Positions 17,901 to 25,087 of a stretch of 64,000 nt of DNA are shown one piece after another. A model generated the notes under the pieces. The model saw only the letters and a program-made list of their open reading frames with translations, was not told where the DNA came from and searched no databases. Made by a program: the position numbers and the translations under genes. The stretch is from Demequina sp. NBRC 110054 (lineage in GTDB: Bacteria > Actinomycetota > Actinomycetes > Actinomycetales > Demequinaceae). The stretch's first letter is position 1. Each line of letters starts with the position of its first letter. Location: NCBI RefSeq assembly GCF_002090115.1, contig NZ_BBRK01000004.1, forward strand, positions 930,001 to 994,000, in the 5' to 3' direction.

Positions 17901-18123
17901 ACGGGCTCGTGCGCATTGCGCCATGTGCCGAGACCGTGCGCCAATCCGCCTTGAAGGCCTCAGATACGGCAGGGTCCGTAGATGACGTGTAGATGCCGTT
18001 CCACGGGTACGCAAGAGAGGCTTCGCCCAGTGTCTTGACTCCGCCCTCGCCGAGGACCAGGAACACAGGCCCGCTTGCGAGTTGTGCGGCGAGTTGTCTC
18101 GCCCCAGGGTTGAGACCAGGCAA
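14908..18123 (-). CDS. Large STAND-type P-loop NTPase with SIR2-like N terminus
   Basis: 1071 residues from a TTG start preceded by AGGGGGT. Residues 10-200 look SIR2-like but degenerate: PVFLVLGEGGV in place of the GAG loop, YTSSTDPAVSEAF in place of the usual TTNYD, then YLLGAPHLPEDE. The NTPase core has Walker A GQTASGKS (311-318), Walker B ATILIWDGM (about 365-373) and a sensor segment VIGSAYR. Winged-helix-like and TPR-like helical repeats fill 470-1000. The last 60 residues (FTGRVESSDGRSGLVWV, FHIGFKLSRG) resemble a small OB/cold-shock-like fold. Proteins of this plan are intracellular phage sensors with a built-in effector; the role here is inferred. It is the first of a coupled gene set. 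Confidence 0.8.
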   Translation of the reverse strand: MPGLNPGARQLAAQLASGPVFLVLGEGGVKTLGEASLAYPWNGIYTSSTDPAVSEAFKADWRTVSAHGAMRTSPSRSQTALEVRYLLGAPHLPEDEQPAKTAVQATTARMRSNQEIARLAGETVTPRGTVLIEEWSADDALDVGDLAPTWGLLGTRQAHLFSASAWLNDALVKAFVESGQLVAHEESLEQYMVWLEESGAATKDVATTAAANPHRIALGDGFVTVDVHTWNEVRRSARPIDLDLQVPPVFSSDAARYQEFRSFVGATEGVPRWRGLAANMYLHRDFEALLLEAATSALAHRELPSPIVLAGQTASGKSIALAAIAVELARSGDYAVLHQSRRTVRPSVEDLDMFAAWAEDQGARATILIWDGMVDPGEYEALSRQLHARGRKFLVIGSAYRSESATSTIIEAPIDLSPVETDALVTLLDSFGIPASRPQGLLDTSFLALLYRTLPETERQLRGGLAREMRAAEKSMAKLARERRDEDSDSQRLTSMQEAFLAAGLGWRDLLPEKVDTIAIREQAFSDRAPIQKVTTLVLVAGKHGVPVPLDLALRILGHEGSQSVRDALSASDIIREIDDDNGDFFLGVRSHLEADLLAREEVPLEVEIEVVGQAIRNVRVTDGFSGGADEVQFLVSLLERIGPTSERSQYRPHFGTVAGALRARREESGRSIPRLVLQESAFTRGDVHWRQNAQRGTSEERVTDLEYNREVLDDVLADPATRGLMRLSLAVELASTLGAIIYEHTKSPNHEKLNGLGHRLDDVLHAVLDARSIDPGNVYPIDVLAWSTELAVEAGTLSPSERLDVLANAVATLESIDRASLNDRQLAGLDKRGVELQKLLGRDDEVFAYLDSLKGNLDPAATFFLAQFDAKEGPEGERKALELLRNSHQAVRTDWRCAQLMLDLTWKSIADERLLPRDRALIHLNESEIDLVRLLASEIEDAGLPDIYRLRFAQAIAEFSAGNFPEASRHFREVGDLTRQLSRRIYTAYVLASDSMEPETFTGRVESSDGRSGLVWVNELSTRVKFEPRLFSTTGEFARGQQLPAFHIGFKLSRGAVAEPRSALRRQART

Positions 18124-18217
18124 CTTGACCCCCTACGAAGATGTCGGCATACGGCGCGTCCCGGTCAGCGTATCCATCTGCAAGGCACTTGCGTGAGTAG
18201 AAATGCGCTGCTGACGA

Positions 18218-18979
18218 CTATCCGAATACCTGACGGACTCTGCGCGCCCCTTCGGAGTCGAACGGTGCCCAGTCCACGTGTTGGGACCATGTCCGCTGAT
18301 AGTTGGCGAGGGCGTCCTCAAGAGCGGCTCGGTGACTGTTAGCTGGCAGTACGAAGAAGAACCGTGTGCTGCCTCGGCGGGCGATGACTGCGCCGAGTGG
18401 CTCGATGCCTGTGCGTGCGTGCAGTTCGCCGAGTCGCTTCGCGACCTGCACAGATACGCCACCCGGCGTTCGGTCTGCATGGTGGTAGACGACCAGGCTC
18501 TGCCCTCGCGTGGTGTAGTCCGCTAGCTCGTCCAAGAGCGCGTACTTGACGGTCTTCGCGCCCGCGGGAGTCCGCCGAATCCCGTTGTCTGGATCGGCAA
18601 ACACGAGATTGCACCCAGCCAGGCGCTCCAAGGCACCGTGGTGCCACGTCGCACGTGCATGTGGGTGCTCACCCACCTGGGTCGCATACGTCGTGGATCC
18701 CGAGGGGAGTGTGCCGGAGGCCTCAAGGGCGGCGACCGACCGTCCTGTCGCGACCACCGCTGAGAGGCTCGTCATGAGTTCTGTGTCGCAGGCACGCAGC
18801 GCCTTGTGGAACCTGCTGGTCGGGCTCAAGTACGCGATGTGCTTGCCGTCCGCGTTGTGAGACTCATCTGGGGCGAGATACCAGTTCACCCCCAACGCGA
18901 GACCAGATCCGTGGACGAGTGCCCGAAGAAGGCCCAGCTTCATGAAGTCGCCGACATCGCCAGCGTATCGATCCTGCAT
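18218..18979 (-). CDS. Conserved protein with a DPDNG motif, methyltransferase-like fold suspected
   Basis: Start at ATG 18979 (MQDRYAGDVGDFMK); upstream codons in frame are Cys/Arg/Pro-rich and unlikely. 253 residues. Conserved-looking blocks are YAGDVGDFMKLGLLRAL, WYLAPDESHNADGKH, CNLVFADPDNGIR and QSLVVYHHADRTPGG. The DPDNG after a buried strand sits where Rossmann methyltransferases such as RlmJ have DPPY, so a methyltransferase-like or inactive relative is possible. It is 95 bp upstream of the STAND gene on the same strand and could lead the operon. Function unknown. Confidence 0.65.
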   Translation of the reverse strand: MQDRYAGDVGDFMKLGLLRALVHGSGLALGVNWYLAPDESHNADGKHIAYLSPTSRFHKALRACDTELMTSLSAVVATGRSVAALEASGTLPSGSTTYATQVGEHPHARATWHHGALERLAGCNLVFADPDNGIRRTPAGAKTVKYALLDELADYTTRGQSLVVYHHADRTPGGVSVQVAKRLGELHARTGIEPLGAVIARRGSTRFFFVLPANSHRAALEDALANYQRTWSQHVDWAPFDSEGARRVRQVFG

Positions 18980-19523
18980 CCCCCCAATGTGGCAGAAGGG
19001 CCAGCGGGCCCGGTCCAAGGGCAGCCGGCGCGTCCAACCGCGGCAGGCACACGGGAGTCTGGGGTTGGTGAGTCTTGGTTCGCAGGTGCGGCCAAGGGGC
19101 GGCCAACACCCGGTTTGCTGCACGGCGCGCCTGGTCACTTGCCACACCCTGGGGGCGTTCGGGGCGGGTTACCGTTGGCGCGGGCACGGGCAGCGGGCAC
19201 CACGGGTATTGCGCGACACGCCGGGCCGCGGGCGATTCTTCGGGCGCTGGCGCTTTCATCGCCTACCACCGTTCTTCCTTCGGGGCGCACCCGCCCCACG
19301 GGGCTTGTGGACGCGCTCTGTAGCAGCGGCGATACTGCGCAACATGGCTCCGACAGGGTCCTGGGAGTGCGATGGTTTGCGGTTGCAAACTACCTGGTAA
19401 AGCCTTGCTTACGAGGTGTGGTAGGCGAAATCAGACCCCGAGCCGCGGCTAGAAATGGGGGCATGCTGGTTCCTGGCTGCCAGGATCGGTAGCCGAGCCA
19501 AATTCCGACAAGGAGGGTGACAG
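18980..19523. other. Divergent intergenic region with an inverted repeat
   Basis: No supported gene. GTTTGC-GGTT-GCAAAC at 19375-19390 is a 6/4/6 inverted repeat, a possible operator or promoter element for the small gene at 19524. The rest is GC-rich without recognisable structure. Confidence 0.45.
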
Positions 19524-19802
19524 ATGAGTTCCACGCCGATGATTGCCGATGGTTGTCCCGAAGCGGAGATCTCGATCGCTGAGTACCTGCACGCGCAGAA
19601 GCTCTGGATCACTGCGATGACCGAAATGAAGCGGCTCAATGGAGCTCTGAACGTCGCGAAGGCGAGCGGCCACGCCGGCTGTGCTGAGCGCATTGACAGC
19701 ACGCTGGATCTCCTCCAGGGCGCGATTGAGCAGTTGGATGAGGAGGTCAACAGGCCGGTCAGTTCCCGTGGCCTGGAGGCCTGCGGCGGCTGCTGCGACT
19801 AG
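19524..19802 (+). CDS. Small helical protein with Cys-rich tail
   Basis: 92 residues with a textbook ribosome site (AAGGAGGGTGA at 19510-19520). Residues 15-75 form two amphipathic helices (AEYLHAQKLWITAMTEMKRL and DSTLDLLQGAIEQLDEEV). The protein ends LEACGGCCD; the CGGCC tail could bind metal or be modified, but nothing shows which. There is no signal peptide or known domain. It is the last gene of the island before the compositional change near 20 kb. Confidence 0.65.
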   Translation: MSSTPMIADGCPEAEISIAEYLHAQKLWITAMTEMKRLNGALNVAKASGHAGCAERIDSTLDLLQGAIEQLDEEVNRPVSSRGLEACGGCCD

Positions 19803-20032
19803 GGTCGGCCTCGGCGCGCTTACTCTGGATGCGGCGCGCCAGTGCTCTTGCCGGGCTTTGTCCGGTGCCCCCTCTCCGCTCGGTCCTTGCGGAAGTCTGT
19901 GGGGGTCGGTGGGAAACGGACATCCTTCTCAAGGGAAACAGACAAATCGCCCAATCGTGGTACGTAGGTCGCCCCTGGTATTTTGCGGCTAGAGGGGCTC
20001 GGCTCGAATAAGCCGAACCAGCCACGTGAAAG

Positions 20033-20058
20033 AAGGCCCCCGAGAGATCGGGGGCCTT
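20033..20058. terminator. Rho-independent-type hairpin
   Basis: AAGGCCCCC-N8-GGGGGCCTT, a perfect nine-base stem with A/T at both ends, so it can work in both directions. It stands at the boundary between the island-like sequence and the high-GC chromosome. Confidence 0.75.
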
Positions 20059-20153
20059 CGTCGTTCCCGGACGATGCGGGTGCCGGCGGTGCGATAGTTT
20101 CGCCTGGGCGCAATGTGACGCCCGATGGCGAGGACAGGCGGCGAGGAGGGCGG

Positions 20154-20885
20154 ATGCTTCCCGAGCTCTCGGCCGCCGCCTGGGTGCTGCTCGTCGCCGC
20201 GGCCGCGGTGGTCGGTGTCTCCAAGACCGCGCTCCCGGGCGCGAGCACCCTGTCGATCGCCGCGTTCGCCGCGGTGCTGCCCGCGCGCCAGTCGACGGGC
20301 ACGGTGCTGGCGCTCCTCATCGTGGGTGACGTCTTCGCCCTGTGGGCCTACCGCAGGCACGCCGACTGGAGGGCCCTGATCCGTCTGGCGCCCGCCGTGA
20401 TCGCGGGCGTGCTCCTCGGCGTCGGCTTCCTGGTGGTGGCGGACGACGGCGACGTGCGTCGGGTGATCGGCGTGACGCTCCTGGCCCTCATCGCCCTCAC
20501 GCTGTGGCGGCGCCGACGCGACTCGACGGATCGACCGCACGGAGGGCGGATCCTCTATGGCACGCTGGGCGGCTTCACCACGATGGTGGCGAACGCCGGC
20601 GGCCCGGTGATGTCGATGTACTTCCTCGCGGCGCGCTTCCCGGTCAAGACCTTCCTCGGCACGGCGGCCTGGTTCTTCGCGATCGTCAACGTCGTGAAGC
20701 TGCCGTTCTCCCTCTCGCTCGGCCTGCTCACGCCCTCGGGCGCGCTGCTCGACCTGGTGCTGGTGCCCGCGGTGCTCGTCGGGGCGCTCGCCGGAAGGAG
20801 GCTCGCGGAGCGGATGAACCAGGCTCTGTTCGAGAACGTGGTGGTCGTCCTCACGGTGGTCGGCGCGGTCTACCTGCTTCTCTGA
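20154..20885 (+). CDS. TauE/SafE family sulphite/anion exporter
   Basis: Start at ATG 20154 with GAGGAGGG just before it; the longer frame to 19983 is not membrane-like. 243 residues, about eight hydrophobic segments. The N-terminal helix carries the family GVSKTALPG motif, repeated in the second half as NAGGPVMSMYFL. Members move sulphite, sulphonates or other organic anions across the membrane; the substrate is not shown. Slightly shorter than many relatives but complete. No obvious functional partner adjacent. Confidence 0.85.
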   Translation: MLPELSAAAWVLLVAAAAVVGVSKTALPGASTLSIAAFAAVLPARQSTGTVLALLIVGDVFALWAYRRHADWRALIRLAPAVIAGVLLGVGFLVVADDGDVRRVIGVTLLALIALTLWRRRRDSTDRPHGGRILYGTLGGFTTMVANAGGPVMSMYFLAARFPVKTFLGTAAWFFAIVNVVKLPFSLSLGLLTPSGALLDLVLVPAVLVGALAGRRLAERMNQALFENVVVVLTVVGAVYLLL

Positions 20886-20916
20886 TCGGCGGTCCCTGGC
20901 GCCTCTTCCGCCCTCC

Positions 20917-20983
20917 TAGGATGAGGATCATGATCGAGCAATGTCGCTCCCATGACTCCGCCGCACCGCAGGACCCGCGATGA
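20917..20983 (+). CDS. Putative leaderless 17-codon micro-ORF coupled to GH1 gene
   Basis: TAGGAT at 20917-20922 fits a -10 box. Seven bases later ATG 20930 opens MIEQCRSHDSAAPQDPR, and its TGA (20981-20983) overlaps the ATG of the GH1 gene in ATGA. This layout fits a leaderless leader peptide that brings ribosomes to the downstream start, since that start has no good ribosome site of its own. The feature span includes the -10 element. Confidence 0.45.
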
Positions 20984-22254
20984 CCCGCCCCTGGATCACC
21001 GATGGGCGGCTGCACTTCGCCGTGGGCATCGAGGACACGTTCGTCCCGCAGACCGTCGAGGGCGAGCGCCCGATCGACGAGTACGAGCTCACCGAGCACT
21101 ACGCGCGCGTCGAGGACGACCTCGGCCTCGCCAAGGACGTCGGCTGCGACCTCGTGCGGTGGGGCGTGCCCTGGTACCGCATCCAGCCGGAGCCGGACCG
21201 GTGGGACTGGTCGTGGCTCGACCGCGCCATGGCCCGCTTCGGGGAGCTCGGGCTGTCGCCGATCGTCGACCTCATGCACTACGGCACGCCGCTGTGGCTC
21301 GAGGGTCAGTTCGACCACCCCGACTACCCGCGGCTCGTCGCCGAGTACGCGGCCAAGGTCGCCGAGCGCTACCCCGACGTCGCGCGCGACTTCACGCCGG
21401 TCAACGAGCCGATGATCCACTCCCTGTTCTGCGGCGAGTACGGGTACTGGCCTCCCTACCTCGCGGGGGGCAAGGGTCTCACCCGGATGGCGACCCAGCT
21501 CGCCGACGGCTTCCGGCGCACCCAGAACGCGATCGCAGACGTCGCCCGCGAGGAGGTCTCCTTCGTCCATGTGGACGCGGGCATGCGCTACGTGGGCGAC
21601 GTCGACGCTCCGGAGCACGCCGAGCACGTGCGACGCCTCACCGAGCAGGTGTGGCTCGTCGAGGACCTGGTCACGGGCCGCGTCGACTCGAGCCATCCCC
21701 TCGCGGGCTTCCTGCTCGAGAACGGGGCGGACGAGGCGCTCCTCGCCGACCTGGTCGCGCACCCGGTCGTGCCCGATGTCATGGGCGTCAACTACTACCC
21801 GCTGCACTCGACCGAGGTGTTCGAGGCGGGCGTGCATCACGGCGGCGGCTTCGCCGATCCGCGTCCCACACGGGACGATGGCGCTGCCGGGCTCGCGGAG
21901 CTCCTGCGCGAGGCGAGCACCCGTTACGGCGCCCCGGTGATGATCTCCGAGACCTGTGTCACCGGCTCGGTCGACGCGAGGTCGCGCTGGATGACCGAGT
22001 CGCTCGACCTGGTCGCCGACCTGCGCGCGGGCGGCATGGACCTGGTCGGCTACACGTGGTGGCCGCTGTTCGACATGTACGAGTGGACGTATCGCCACGC
22101 GACGGGGCCTCGCGCCGATCACCTGCTGACGATGGGGCTGTGGTCGCTCGAGGAGACTCCGTCGGGGCTCGAGCGGGTGCCTACCGATCTGGTCGCGCAG
22201 TTCGCGCGCCACGCGGCCGAGCCGCGCTTCCAGGGTCGCCAGGCGCTCGGGTAG
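20980..22254 (+). CDS. GH1 family beta-glycosidase
   Basis: 424 residues, cytoplasmic (no signal peptide). GH1 catalytic residues are present: acid/base Glu in TPVNEPMIH and nucleophile Glu in MISETCVTG. The TIM barrel begins with VRWGVPWYRIQPEPDRWDW and shows the expected VNYYPLHS and YTWWPLFDMYEW elements. It is shorter than typical beta-glucosidases (about 450-480), with shortened loops, and resembles the GH1-like group found next to other sugar genes. Substrate probably a small beta-linked glycoside; not determined. Coupled to the micro-ORF upstream. Confidence 0.88.
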   Translation: MTRPWITDGRLHFAVGIEDTFVPQTVEGERPIDEYELTEHYARVEDDLGLAKDVGCDLVRWGVPWYRIQPEPDRWDWSWLDRAMARFGELGLSPIVDLMHYGTPLWLEGQFDHPDYPRLVAEYAAKVAERYPDVARDFTPVNEPMIHSLFCGEYGYWPPYLAGGKGLTRMATQLADGFRRTQNAIADVAREEVSFVHVDAGMRYVGDVDAPEHAEHVRRLTEQVWLVEDLVTGRVDSSHPLAGFLLENGADEALLADLVAHPVVPDVMGVNYYPLHSTEVFEAGVHHGGGFADPRPTRDDGAAGLAELLREASTRYGAPVMISETCVTGSVDARSRWMTESLDLVADLRAGGMDLVGYTWWPLFDMYEWTYRHATGPRADHLLTMGLWSLEETPSGLERVPTDLVAQFARHAAEPRFQGRQALG

Positions 22255-22288
22255 CGCGGCCTCGCGCGCGGACGATGCCTCGGTCGGC

Positions 22289-22299
22289 GGGACGATGCG
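22289..22299. repeat. Dispersed 11-mer GGGACGATGCG (first of at least twelve)
   Basis: Exact plus-strand copies: 22289-22299, 23923-23933, 23950-23960, 27337-27347, 32277-32287, 39675-39685, 43239-43249 and 59977-59987. Exact minus-strand copies: 40334-40344, 43314-43324, 49501-49511 and 57776-57786. Near matches occur at about 20069, 23446, 39507, 51004 and 57084. Copies lie both within and between genes. I saw none before 20,000. Confidence 0.85.
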
Positions 22300-22323
22300 G
22301 CCGTCACCTGGACGTCGGGCGCG

Positions 22324-24000
22324 TCACGCGGGGTGGATGTCTCGCCTCGTGAAACGCTCCACGCCGGCTCCGACCAGGGCGAGAGCGACGGCCGTCATGA
22401 CGACCAGCGGCGTCCAGTCCATCGCGTCGGCGGGCAACGTCGGCGTCGCGGAGAACGGGAGCAGGTTCAGCGCCCAGTCGGGCAGGTTCAGCGCGTCGCC
22501 GATGACCATGATCATCCACAGCGCGCCGATCACGGCCCAGGACAGGGCGATCGCGACGCGTGGCAGGTAGCCGAACAACGCGACCGCGAGCCCGACGATC
22601 ACCATGACCGCGGGCCAGTACGCGAGCGTGGCTCCGGCGAGCCGCAGCGCCTGGGACGAGTCGCCGATCGTGGAGCCGTAGCTCGCACCCAGGAGCCCGC
22701 CGCCGAGGGCGAGCAGCACGAGCGCGCCGACCGCGGGGATGAGGAGCCGCATCATGACCCACCGGGTGCGGGACAGTGCGCCCGCGAGCTGCGGTTCGAG
22801 GATCCCGGTGGCCTCGTCCGCCCGCAGCTGGGTCGCGGATTGCACCGCGAACACCGTGACGAGCAGCGCGATCATGCTGCACAGCAGGCCGACCAGCGCG
22901 TCGACACCGGCGCCCTGGAGCATCGCGGCGAGGTTGCCGCCCGCGGAGTCGAGCAGGTCGGTCATCTGGTTGGCGACCGAGCCGAACATCAGTGCGCTGA
23001 GCACGACGGCGATGGTCCAGCCGATCATAGGTCCTCGCTGCAGGCGCAGCGCCAGCCCCAGCGGCGACGCGTACCGCGCGGGTGCGCCGGACGGCCCCGC
23101 CCGGTCGGGCAGCAGGCCCGCGCCGTGATCTCGGCGCTCCTCGAGGAGCCACGAGGCCGCGAGCAGCGCGGCGGTGAGCAGCAGCATCAGCCCGAGCGGC
23201 CACCACCGATTCGCTCCCCACGGCGCCATCTCCTGCCCCCATCCGAAGGGGGAGGCCCATGTGAGGGCGCCGTCGCCGAGATCGCCGATCATGCGCAGCA
23301 CGTAGAAGCCGATCACGACGACCGAGCCGAGCGCGTTCGCGCCTCGCGAGGTCGACGCGACCTGACCGACGACGGCCCCGACGCCGATCGCGACGATCCC
23401 CACTCCCGCGAGCGAGGCCCCGAGGACCCACGACCCCGTGGTCCCCGCATCGTCCGGATCCAGTCCGACGGCGATCGAGACGACCGAGACCGCGAGCCCG
23501 ACCGCGGCGGACAGCGCGGCGAGCACGAGCCACGTCGCGACGGCCTGCGCGTGGTTGCCCAGCATCCTCGAGCGCAGCAGCTCGGTGCGCCCGAGCTCCT
23601 CGTCGGCCCTGCCGTTGCGCGTGATGAGGAAGACGACTCCGAGCGCGAGCGAGACCGCGAGCGTCATCCAGATCTTGGTCCACACCGCGCCGCCGAGAGT
23701 GTCCGGTGCGGCGGCGAGGCCGGTGAGCGCCTTGATCCCGGGATTGTCGGAGATCGCGGCGAAGTCGTCGAGCGACTCCTGGGTCGTGAACACGGAGCCG
23801 AAGTAGTCGGCGATGTAGGCGAACAGGCCGACCAGGGAGACGAACCACACGACGAGCCGCACGCGGTTGCGCCGCACCATGAAGCCGACGCTCGCGCGCA
23901 GCCCCGCGAGCGCGCGGGCGGGGGGACGATGCGTCGCCCGGGTCGCGCCGGGACGATGCGGGCGGCTCGGAGGCGCGGAGGCGTCGACCCGGGTGCTCAT
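22324..24000 (-). CDS. ABC exporter permease, large ABC-2 type
   Basis: 558 residues with about twelve hydrophobic segments in two homologous halves, the layout of the actinobacterial 'antibiotic exporter' permease family (the Tcr/PieT-like class), which exports hydrophobic compounds. A basic, Pro/Arg-rich cytoplasmic N terminus (about 35 residues) precedes the first helix. Two copies of the GGGACGATGCG 11-mer lie in the DNA of that N-terminal segment. The start overlaps the stop of the ATPase gene by four bases, so permease and ATPase are co-translated. Substrate unknown. Confidence 0.85.
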   Translation of the reverse strand: MSTRVDASAPPSRPHRPGATRATHRPPARALAGLRASVGFMVRRNRVRLVVWFVSLVGLFAYIADYFGSVFTTQESLDDFAAISDNPGIKALTGLAAAPDTLGGAVWTKIWMTLAVSLALGVVFLITRNGRADEELGRTELLRSRMLGNHAQAVATWLVLAALSAAVGLAVSVVSIAVGLDPDDAGTTGSWVLGASLAGVGIVAIGVGAVVGQVASTSRGANALGSVVVIGFYVLRMIGDLGDGALTWASPFGWGQEMAPWGANRWWPLGLMLLLTAALLAASWLLEERRDHGAGLLPDRAGPSGAPARYASPLGLALRLQRGPMIGWTIAVVLSALMFGSVANQMTDLLDSAGGNLAAMLQGAGVDALVGLLCSMIALLVTVFAVQSATQLRADEATGILEPQLAGALSRTRWVMMRLLIPAVGALVLLALGGGLLGASYGSTIGDSSQALRLAGATLAYWPAVMVIVGLAVALFGYLPRVAIALSWAVIGALWMIMVIGDALNLPDWALNLLPFSATPTLPADAMDWTPLVVMTAVALALVGAGVERFTRRDIHPA

Positions 24001-24917
24001 GACCGACCGCCTCCCTCGAGCGCGGCCAGCTCGTCGCCGTAGTGGCGCAGGAACAGGTCCTCGAGCGAGGGCGGATTCGCGACCAGGGCGCTCGGCCTCA
24101 GGCGGGCGACCTCCGCGAGCACGTCGGGCAGCGAGTCGTCGTCGACCGCGAACGAGGTGCGACCCTCCTCGGTGGCGAGGTCGTGCACGCCGGGCAGGGC
24201 GGAGAGGCTCTCGGCGCCGGAATCGAGCACCGCCGTGACCTGCGTACGCGTGAGGTGCCGCAGCTCGGCGAGCGTGCCGGACTCCACGGTCGCGCCGTCG
24301 CGGATGATGACGACCCTGTCGGCGAGAGTCTCGACCTCGGTGAAGATGTGGCTCGACAGCAGGACGGACCGCCCCTCGGCCTTGACCTCCCTGATCGACT
24401 CCTGGAACGCGGCCTCCATGATCGGGTCCAGGCCGCTCGTCGGCTCGTCGAGCAGCAGCAGCGGGGCCCGCGAGGCGAGCGCGGCGACGAGCGCGACCTT
24501 CTGGCGGTTGCCCTTCGAATAGGCGCGGGCCTTCTTGGTGGGATCGAGGTCGAACCTCTCGAGCATCGTCCGCTTACGCGCCGGGTCGAGCGGTCCCGAC
24601 AGCCGGCCCAGGATATCGATGGTCTCGCCCCCGGTGAGATTGGGCCACAGCGTGACGTCGCCCGGCACGTACGCGAGGTCGCGGTGGAGGCGGACGGCGT
24701 CGGCCCAGGGGTCCCCGTCCAGCAGCCGGACCGTCCCGGCGTCGGACCGCAGGAGCCCCAGGAGCACGCGGATCGTCGTCGTCTTGCCTGAGCCGTTCGG
24801 CCCGAGGAAGCCGGTGACCTCGCCGACGGGAGCCGCGAGGTCGAGGCCTCGCAGCGCATGGACGCGGCCGAAACTCTTGTGAAGGCCCTGGATCTCGACT
24901 GCCATCGCGGTGCTCAC
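23997..24917 (-). CDS. ABC exporter ATP-binding protein
   Basis: 306 residues. Walker A GPNGSGKTTT (about 39-48), signature YSKGNRQKVALV, which deviates from the usual LSGGQ, Walker B LLLLDEPTSGLD, and switch His in SSHIFTEVE. The C-terminal 80 residues (FAVDDDSLPDVLAEV) form the accessory domain typical of DrrA-type ATPases. Powers the permease encoded immediately downstream. Starts at ATG 24917 or 24905 are both possible. Confidence 0.92.
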   Translation of the reverse strand: MSTAMAVEIQGLHKSFGRVHALRGLDLAAPVGEVTGFLGPNGSGKTTTIRVLLGLLRSDAGTVRLLDGDPWADAVRLHRDLAYVPGDVTLWPNLTGGETIDILGRLSGPLDPARKRTMLERFDLDPTKKARAYSKGNRQKVALVAALASRAPLLLLDEPTSGLDPIMEAAFQESIREVKAEGRSVLLSSHIFTEVETLADRVVIIRDGATVESGTLAELRHLTRTQVTAVLDSGAESLSALPGVHDLATEEGRTSFAVDDDSLPDVLAEVARLRPSALVANPPSLEDLFLRHYGDELAALEGGGRS

Positions 24918-25087
24918 GGTCGCGCCTGCCTCTCAGCGAGCGCTGCGCGCGCGGGTGCCGGCGGGACTCGTCGGCGAGCGCTCCACTCCTCCATCATCCC
25001 GCGCCGAGCAGGGGTCTCGCACGGGGAGCACGCGCCGGCGGTCGCAGCGCCGAGGGGTGGTGAGCCGCGACCGCCGACGCGTGGGTC

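Noticed and set aside
19803-20032. tRNA or tmRNA gene as island attachment site
   Set aside because: No cloverleaf arms or T-loop GTTCGA sequence with paired stem was found in this stretch.
22333-24042. 569-codon plus-strand frame
   Set aside because: Antisense to the ABC permease; extremely Arg/Asp/Gln-rich.
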